Positions 57,480 through 64,000 of a stretch of 64,000 nucleotides of DNA are shown here, in pieces. Origin of the DNA: Synanceia verrucosa (taxonomy: Eukaryota > Chordata > Actinopteri > Perciformes > Synanceiidae). How positions within the stretch are numbered: the first letter of the stretch is position 1; each line of letters begins with the position of its first letter. The notes under the pieces were generated by a model that saw only the letters and a list, made by a program, of their open reading frames with translations, was not told the DNA's origin and did not search any database. A program made the translations under genes and the position numbers. The stretch is from assembly GCA_029721515.1 (NCBI GenBank), contig CM056567.1, positions 2,325,007 to 2,389,006 on the forward strand. Reading direction: 5' to 3'.

Positions 57480-57830
57480 ATTCTGTTCAGAGGCACTTTT
57501 TATTATGCTATGTGAAATGGTCCTTCCACCCAGAGAGCAGTCAATACTCTTCCTCACTGTTGCCGGAAGTACAGAGATAGTAAAATAGGTTCTGTAGGGA
57601 ACAATGGCAGAGAAAATGCAGCCAAAAATACCACTTCCAGCATTACATCTGATAGCTCACCCTGCTAAACAGACAAAGAGAAGAAAGAGGGAGGCAGAAA
57701 AGACTGAAAGACAAAACTTTGGATAAAGCTAAGGGGACAAACCAGAGTGGACATCAGTGGAGACACTGAGACATCTGAAGGGACTGAAAAGTGATGCAGA
57801 AGTTGCTTCCTTTCTGTTGGACAGGTAATT
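57480..57830 (+). repeat. Dispersed repeat with exon-like coding remnant
   Basis: GAAATGGTCCTTCCACCC near 57510 and the segment 57601-57720 (ATGGCAGAGAAAATGCAGCC onward) are diverged copies of parts of the dus3l-intron element at 48401-49064. Further on, 57758-57826 reads ETLRHLKGLKSDAEVASFLL, then DR and a TAA that also forms a donor-like GACAG|GTAATT. Frames between the two readable parts are broken, so it is not an intact gene. Confidence 0.6.
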
Positions 57831-58027
57831 ATGTGTTTAGCTTCGGGAGGAGTTATTATTTTCATGAAATATGTCATGTTTGCCAACTTAGCTACTTTTG
57901 TCGCGTGTATTAGCCCGATGCTAACATTAGCTTCTCTGAGAGTGTAAGCTAGTCGTAGGTGCTGCTTGTATTGAAGAGGTTATAGGATGTGATTTTGACC
58001 ATATTGCACACAGCCATAGCTGTCAGT

Positions 58028-58130
58028 AGGGCTGGGTATCAATTCAGATTTTCCAGATCGATTCAATTTGATATTTCAAGGTCCCGATTCGATTCACGAT
58101 TCAATTCAATATCAATTCAGTTTCCATGAG
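58028..58130. mobile_element. hAT-like GGGCTGGG repeat end
   Basis: AGGGCTGGGTATCAATTCAG followed by GATCGATTCAATTTGATATT and repeated ATTCGATTC blocks is a familiar terminus of fish hAT-type MITEs. A second start of the same kind (AGGGCTGGGCAATAAAATGATGATAT) is at 60636. Far ends were not located. Confidence 0.45.
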
Positions 58131-59218
58131 AGTCTCAACGACAACATGAGGCAGCTGAACACTGAAACAGGTGAACTCAACAAGACCAAGACAGCCTGTC
58201 AGGAAAAGGTTCCACACCTGGGAAGAAAAGTGGGGACCCCGGTCCGAAACCACATCTGAGGGAATCCAATGGAGGCGAAAGACGTGCAGCTGGTAACTTT
58301 CTTTAGGTCTTTCTTTAATCTTGGGTTACCCCAGTCAAGATACTATTGTGGATGCTAACTCTACCAGACTGAATAATATCCTCACATATGCAGCAAGAAA
58401 GAACATTTTTCTGTCTTGGATAAGTGACAAAAGTCTCACTAAATCAAATTGGGATACGTATAGGCTGTCTAGACCAATGTTGTTGTTATACCAATGTTAT
58501 ATCATATATTATTAATCTAAATCTCTTCCAGTACATTCATGACTGTAATATCCTAAGCTCAATGTTTTCAATATAATCATAAAAACAATAAATTAAATTA
58601 TATGGAGTATATTGGACTGTGAGTTATAGGTATTGATACTTAATTCATGGCATTCTGGAGAGTATTTACCATGTGTTGTTCCTCACAGCATAACACTGAT
58701 AAGCCTGTGCCTCTCTTCAATGATCCACTCCACTCATGAATATTTTTTCAATGCAGACCAGTGATGTCTTCATTATGCCGATGAGCTTTCACCCCTCTGC
58801 TCTTAGTTCGAAGTGAGCGTGGTGTTTGGGCTCCATGACAAGGTCTCAGTTCGGCTTTGTCTCGGTCATCAACTGGCTTTATTTGTCATCAGCAGAAGCA
58901 GCTCCACTTGTCCGAAGCACTTGTGTTTGCATACTGATGTCATGAGGAGCAGCATGTTTCTGCCTTGTTTCAATCAGGTTAAAGTAAGACAGATGATGAG
59001 AAAAGGAAGACAAGAAAGAAAGGCGGATGAATTTGCTCCCATACTGAGACAAATGAAATATATTGCATCTTTTCACAATAAGGGTACATCTGACACTAAC
59101 CTGCAGATTAAACTATAGACATAAGCTCAAGCTATTATTATAAATAAAATATACAAAGTGTATCTTAAGGTAACCCAGACAAAAATCTGAATATAAAAAT
59201 AAATATTAAGATAAGTTA

Positions 59219-59606
59219 AGATAATCCTTTATTCGTCCCACAGATGGGGAAATTTGCATCGTTACAGCAGCAAAGTGGATAGTGCAACATTACAAGGAGG
59301 GCATACAAAAGGGCATATAAAAAGAATAATAACAACAGTAGAAAATGACCAAGTAAAGAAAAACTATAGCATCATATATACAATAAGTGAATACCAATAG
59401 TGAATAACTAAGCATGTACTATATACAGCATAAGTGACTGAAATGATTGGGAGAAAAATTACTGAACACAGCAGATGGAGTGGCATGATAAATATAATAC
59501 CGTGAATGGTATGGTGATTAATGCTAATCCTTGTAATGTTGCGCTATCCACTTTGCTGCTGTAATGATGGAAATTTCCCCATCTGTGGGACGAATAAAGG
59601 ATTATC
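59219..59606. mobile_element. Foldback element with ~79-bp inverted arms
   Basis: The arm at 59219-59297 (AGATAATCCTTTATTCGTCC to TACAAGGA) and the arm at 59528-59606 are inverted copies with only a few mismatches, separated by about 230 bases. Part of the arm recurs at 62404-62480. It is either a foldback MITE or two retroelement tails inserted in opposite directions. Confidence 0.75.
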
Positions 59607-61467
59607 TTATCTCTTAATGATAATGGTTATAGGTTTATCCGGATAAACTTTTTGTTTTTACAAGTTACTGTAAGTTTATTCAAATGGAACAATTCAGAAT
59701 ACTGCAGTATTTGTACTTTAATTCTTTGAGTAAAACTGTTTTGATTTCATAGTGTATAGTATATGTATATAAAGCAAACAAAGGCAATCATATTTTGTCT
59801 ATTTAGGGTTTCTGAATAAAAAAATGCTTAATATATAACAATAGCATATATGAAATGGCTGATGCTTCCCTTCCTCTTTACAATCAGCTAATAATAATTT
59901 GAACTTTTCCTTCATTGCTTGTCTAAGTTCTAATTCTCATCTTTTTCCATTCCCCTCTTGCAAACACTTTATTGCATTTCTGTGTTTGTTCCTGCATGAA
60001 CTTGCCTGCTCTTCTGTTTTTAATATTGAATGTAATTTCTGTTCTGATCCTTTTGTTGTGGTCCACTTGGTTGAAGTTGCTTGGGTAACTGCTGACACAG
60101 TACTCCTTCCAGGGAATCAATAATTCAGAAACTGACAGAAACTTTCGGATGCTTGGATCCTGCTCCTGCAGACGCTGTCGAACAAACAGCGTTCACAGGT
60201 GGGAATCGAGTCGGTGAGAATGTCTAAAAGAAGATGGGTGGAATTCAAAATCTGCCAGACGATAAGCTGCTCGGCCCCCGTCAGCCGAAGACGACGAGCA
60301 TCTTCTCCTGCTGCTGCTGCTGCCGGTATGGTTTTAGCTTTTACTGTCTGGTAATTTATACAGTATGAGTCCAGCAGGTTTTTATGACCCATACTGAAAC
60401 ACGAGGGGCAGGACTACTGGGACACATTAATTTCAGGATGTTTTAACCTTTTTCAATTGAGCTGTTTCTCTGCCTCTGGACACAAGACTAGAATAGAATA
60501 TTTTTATTGATTCCCCAGTAGAAGAAGAAATTCACTTGTTGTATAAACAAGTTATAAGTAAGAAATACAAAAAAGAGAGTGGATGCTACTCTTTGAAATG
60601 TGTAGCATCCACTCTATGAAATACTAGTATCTCAAGTAGGGCTGGGCAATAAAATGATGATATATCCTCTTAGAGTTTAGATATGATAATATGGCAAATG
60701 TGTTTTGTGTTCTTGGTTTTAAATGCTGCATTACAGTAGAGTTTATGTCATTTCTATAATTTTCCTTCCCCCACTTAGTGATTATGTAAACATTACTTAT
60801 GATCGTTTATCCAAAATCTTGTTGTATAAACATCATTACAGCATTGATGTTGACTTACTTTGTCCAAAAGCTCCGAGGGGTAACAAATGTGTGTTTCCTC
60901 TGCATGGTGGCTACGCTGGGGTAATCTGGAAGTAATTAAATAACAGGAAAGTTTATTTGCATATTTATTTGTGTAGTTTTGTGCTTTATACAAAATAAAT
61001 AAAAACAAATCAAACAAAGGAGGCAGAAAATAGTCAAAATGATGAATGAACGAATGAAGGAAGTGAACGAAGTGACAAGTGTATTCTTTGTAAGCTACGT
61101 AAAATTAATATATTTTATTTGTATAACACCTTTCATATGAGAAATTTCAGCTCAAAGTATTATTATATTAAAAACATGTAATTTGGGAAATAAAACCAGG
61201 AAAAGAAACACATAATAAAAGGTGAAATCAGTGACCTAAACTACATCCTGAACATGTGTGCAGAACAGATGCTGCTCAAATGATATATAAACTATAAACA
61301 CATGGAATTAAATACTGGACATTGTGTCCTTTCTCCATCTGTCCTGGAAACCGATGCCAGTCTCTCATGTTTCCTTCCTGCCTCATTCAGCCGAGGAAGC
61401 TCAAATGTTTCCTCAAACGCTGCGCTGCAAAATATGAGTTAATGTCTGAAGTCTTTATTAGAGAGAT

Positions 61468-61494
61468 ACACACACACACACACACACACACACA
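61468..61494. repeat. (CA)n microsatellite
   Basis: Thirteen CA dinucleotides in a row. Confidence 0.9.
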
Positions 61495-62403
61495 GAGCTT
61501 TGAATTGAAAAATATTTTAAAGAAGAAACAGCTGGGACAGATTGGCCACCTTTCCTCCTGTTACCATAGAAACTGAGCAGACGTTCTAGGCAGGATTCAG
61601 ACTGCCTATCAAACAGCAAAATTTATTACATTGTCAGACATGTTGAAGTGGATTATTTACATAATTGAAGGGGTCTCCCTATATTATATCGCCTCCATGC
61701 ATTAAATTTGTAAGTAAAGTTTGAGATTTAATTGACAAAGTTAATACAAAATGAGGTATATTTACATATGTATTATGTACATATTTATATATTATTTAAA
61801 TACTGATTACATGTGAATGCATGCAACAGTAATCTGGTAATGTTAGTTATTATTGATTGACTTAGAAGGAAACATAAATCACAAACAGCAGACAACAACA
61901 AACTAGTGTTTCCACAGGGATGACTGGTATCGTACCAATGAAAATAACCAATATCTCTCACAAAACTTGGATTGGTACTGAACAGAATGGGCTAACAGGG
62001 CAGGGCGAGGCTACGCTGGGTAAATTTGATCAAAACTGAACTGTGTAAAACATTTAACTGTGCAATATAATACAGAACATACACCAACAACAACACATAC
62101 ATTAAAATAGAAACACTGACACATAGTTATACCACTGTTTACACTGTTATGACTGGCATCATACTAATTATTTATTATATAAAAAATGGACTAACAAGGC
62201 AGGGTGGGGCTACACTGCCAGGATTTGGGGATTTATGTAAAATAATTTTGCAAAATATCTTAATAAATAATTAAAAAACAACCTAAAATGCAACTGTGCA
62301 ATAACTGGGTATGAAAACAAACCACAATATCAAAATACTGTGTTTAAAATACTAATTATCTTACAGTAATAAATGTAAATATCAGACAATATATTCTTTT
62401 TTT

Positions 62404-62600
62404 TAAGATAAGATATGATTTGTTAGTCCCACAAATGGGGAAATTGCATTGTTACAGTAGCAAAGTGGACAGAGCAACAATACAAGAAGGGCCTATAAAA
62501 ATAAAAATAAAAACATCAGTAGAAAAACAACCAAGTGGAAAAAAGTAATACAACATAAATGAATAAAATAAGGCATCATATATACAACATAAGTGAATAA
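62404..62600 (-). mobile_element. LINE-like or foldback-related tail
   Basis: AAGATAAGATATGATTTGTTAGTCCCACAAATGGGGAAATTG followed by GTTACAGTAGCAAAGTGGACAGAGCAAC matches the 59219 arm with scattered changes. The following AT-rich 120 bases also resemble the spacer of that element (ACCAAGT, ATACAACATAAGTGAATA). Confidence 0.5.
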
Positions 62601-62769
62601 AATAAGTGGGCAAAATTATTGAACACAGTGGACTGACTGGTGTAGTAAAGATCTCACAGTGAATTGTATAAATGAAAAGAAGTGAAATTGTACAATAATG
62701 GATAAGAAATCTTATCTTAAGTATTTATGACATATGTCATTATACGATGACAAAAAAGTCTTTTGCTTT

Positions 62770-63037
62770 GAACATTTCCGGCGGTCCGTGAAGGCACCAC
62801 CAGTGGAATGCCAGGGGCGTGGCCTGGAAGCCAACCTACGCGACGTCATCCCTGTCGGGTCTCATGTTTACGTGGAAAACATGGCGGCGGACTGACAACA
62901 AGGAGACGGCGCCGAGTGAAAGGCGACAGGCAGCCCTAGGGAGCCGCGCGGGAGACACATTTAACCGACAGATTTCTAGATTTTTCCCTCGCAGATGAAG
63001 CAGTTTTTCTCTTGTTTCAGCCACAGGGACCGATGTG
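62770..63037 (+). promoter_or_regulatory. akap9 CpG-rich promoter and 5' UTR
   Basis: A sharp rise in CpG content (GGCGGTCCG, GGCGGCGG, GGCGCCGAG, GCCGCGCGGG) marks a CpG island directly upstream of the akap9 start codon. A four-codon uORF (ATG at about 62881, MAAD then TGA) lies in it. A TTGTTTCAG acceptor-like site at 63012-63020 leaves open an intron within the leader. Confidence 0.65.
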
Positions 63038-63085
63038 ATGGAAGACGAGGAGAGGCAGAAGAAGCTGGAGGCCGGCAAAGCAAAG
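63038..63085 (+). CDS. akap9: A-kinase anchor protein 9, first coding exon
   Basis: Sixteen codons from the ATG at 63038 to a GT donor (AAG|GTTAGG) read MEDEERQKKLEAGKAK, identical to the recalled start of human AKAP9 (AKAP450/CG-NAP), a giant coiled-coil scaffold that anchors PKA and other enzymes at the Golgi and centrosome. The rest of the gene lies to the right of the window. The human AKAP9-MTERF1 neighbourhood supports the call. With so short a peptide, the CpG-island promoter and synteny carry much of the weight. Confidence 0.9.
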
Positions 63086-64000
63086 GTTAGGATACTCAGG
63101 ATGTTTTAGCATAACTCAGTGACACTGCTAGCACTGCTGTAAAGTAGTAAGTTAATGTTGCGGACATGTTTCCTCCCGGCTGTGTCTGTCAGCTGTTCTT
63201 TACTGTGTAGTACCCCCTCCTTTCTCTTCCTCTCAGCTGTCACTCCCAGCAAACACGCTCCTTCCTCTGACAGCCGGGGGAGGTGTTAGCATACATAGCT
63301 ACTGCTAGCCACTGGCTCCATTGTGTTTTATTTCACTTTTATGAAACGTATCGCAGAGTATCTGCACAACCAACTCAATCAACCACATGTCAAGAACTAT
63401 GTGATGATAAAACCTTTACAATGCCACCTTAAAGTGAGGCGGACAGGCTGGTGGAACAGGATTCACAGGACACTTCCTCACCACTGCCCCGCATGCCAAA
63501 CTTGTGGTACATTTATCAATAGCATTAACCCCCCCCCAATCCATCCATCCATCCATCCAGTAACTGATGCAGAACGATGCAGGATAATACTGGACTTCAT
63601 TTAGGCTTGTACGTCCTGACTGATGCCCCTGACATCTCTATTGTTTTTGTCACATAGTGAGTTGTTCCATGCTGTTAAAGTCAGTCACTTCCTGTAGGTG
63701 TGAGTTGTGAGGTTATGGATGACCTTGCAGCAGCTTTGTTATTTATATTTGTGTCACCCAAACATGTTGAGTATGAATTATGTCCTTAACATGTCTGCTC
63801 AGAGATCACAATGAGCTTTGGCATAAAAACAACACAACTAATTAGACACTATTATTAGAGAATTAAACATGAAAGATATTTGCCTTTCTGGGGATTGTCC
63901 AGCTAATCTTGGCACTGAAGTCACAAATAGTTATTCATGTTTCAAAAAGTGTAATATCGTAGTTTTTGTCCAGCTGTGATTCACTATAAACCCCATATGT
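63086..64000 (+). other. akap9: akap9 intron 1 (partial)
   Basis: No second exon is recognised before the window ends. The stretch holds a short ATCC microsatellite (63538-63560). The 93-codon frame at 63323-63604 crosses that repeat and has no family resemblance, so I do not call it. Confidence 0.6.

Larger units (their letters stand above)
56322..63037. other. Gap between divergent mterf1 and akap9
   Basis: About 6.7 kb. The first 900 bases are the mterf1 5' intron, first exon and promoter; the last 270 are the akap9 promoter. Between them lie a coding-like dispersed repeat (57480-57830), hAT-like GGGCTGGG repeats (58028, 60636), a foldback element (59219-59606), a CA microsatellite (61468-61494) and a retroelement tail (62404-62480). 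The 91-codon minus-strand frame at 60117-60392 matches nothing I recognise. Confidence 0.55.

Noticed and set aside
60117..60392. 91-codon minus-strand frame with an Ala run
   Set aside because: No family resemblance, no splice context, and a GCT/CTG repeat explains part of it. The opposite strand has a possible acceptor and donor (60118-60209), but neither frame matches a protein I know.
63323..63604. 93-codon plus-strand frame in akap9 intron 1
   Set aside because: It crosses an ATCC microsatellite and does not continue the akap9 reading.
1..64000. CRISPR arrays, prophage or bacterial-type operons
   Set aside because: No evenly spaced identical repeats with unique spacers, no Shine-Dalgarno-led gene runs; every real gene here is a split vertebrate gene.

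Overview
This window is nuclear DNA from a teleost fish, most likely a percomorph; I cannot name the species. The evidence is split vertebrate genes with mostly short GT-AG introns, CpG-rich promoters, an egg-coat zona pellucida gene, and a dense mix of fish-type repeats: tRNA-derived SINEs, hAT and TTAA-target MITEs, LINE 3' tails, a Tc1-like fragment and long dinucleotide microsatellites. I see no bacterial operon, CRISPR array, tRNA or rRNA gene, or intact transposase.

Layout from left to right. A small secreted Ly6-domain gene (minus strand, 2.5-4.3 kb) sits beside a 5 kb intergenic stretch rich in microsatellites. Then comes slc39a4, the ZIP4 zinc importer (plus strand, 9.5-13.7 kb, 12 predicted coding exons). 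A 2.8 kb gap holds an almost textbook non-autonomous hAT element with an 8-bp target duplication. recql4 follows, convergent with slc39a4 (minus strand, 16.5-28.4 kb, 28 predicted coding exons, about 1497 residues). Next, all on the minus strand, are cndp2 (cytosolic dipeptidase, 29.9-38.0 kb, 11 exons, 474 residues), a ZP1/ZP4-type egg-envelope protein (42.1-45.4 kb, 12 exons, 602 residues), dus3l (tRNA dihydrouridine synthase, 46.4-53.5 kb, 15 exons, 644 residues) and mterf1 (mitochondrial termination factor, 55.2-56.3 kb, one coding exon of 387 codons). The window ends with a CpG-rich promoter and the first coding exon of akap9 (plus strand, from 63.0 kb), whose body lies outside.

Exon boundaries were worked out by hand from reading frame, splice consensus and recalled human protein sequence. 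For each complete gene the predicted exons sum to a whole number of codons and the phases agree. From memory, slc39a4, recql4 and the LY6 cluster share human 8q24.3, and MTERF1 and AKAP9 share 7q21.2, so the window joins at least two conserved blocks with cndp2, the ZP gene and dus3l between them. The genes do not form one pathway: they are housekeeping or tissue-specific neighbours.

I found no convincing new multi-gene system. The observations most worth checking are a MITE family with piggyBac-like ends in at least five places, a second TTAA-flanked element in a dus3l intron carrying a minisatellite and a coding-like segment that recurs 9 kb away, paired E-box/CCAAT modules directly upstream of the egg-coat gene, tandem micro-uORFs ahead of mterf1, a GC-AG intron in cndp2, and an 81-nt in-frame intron in slc39a4.
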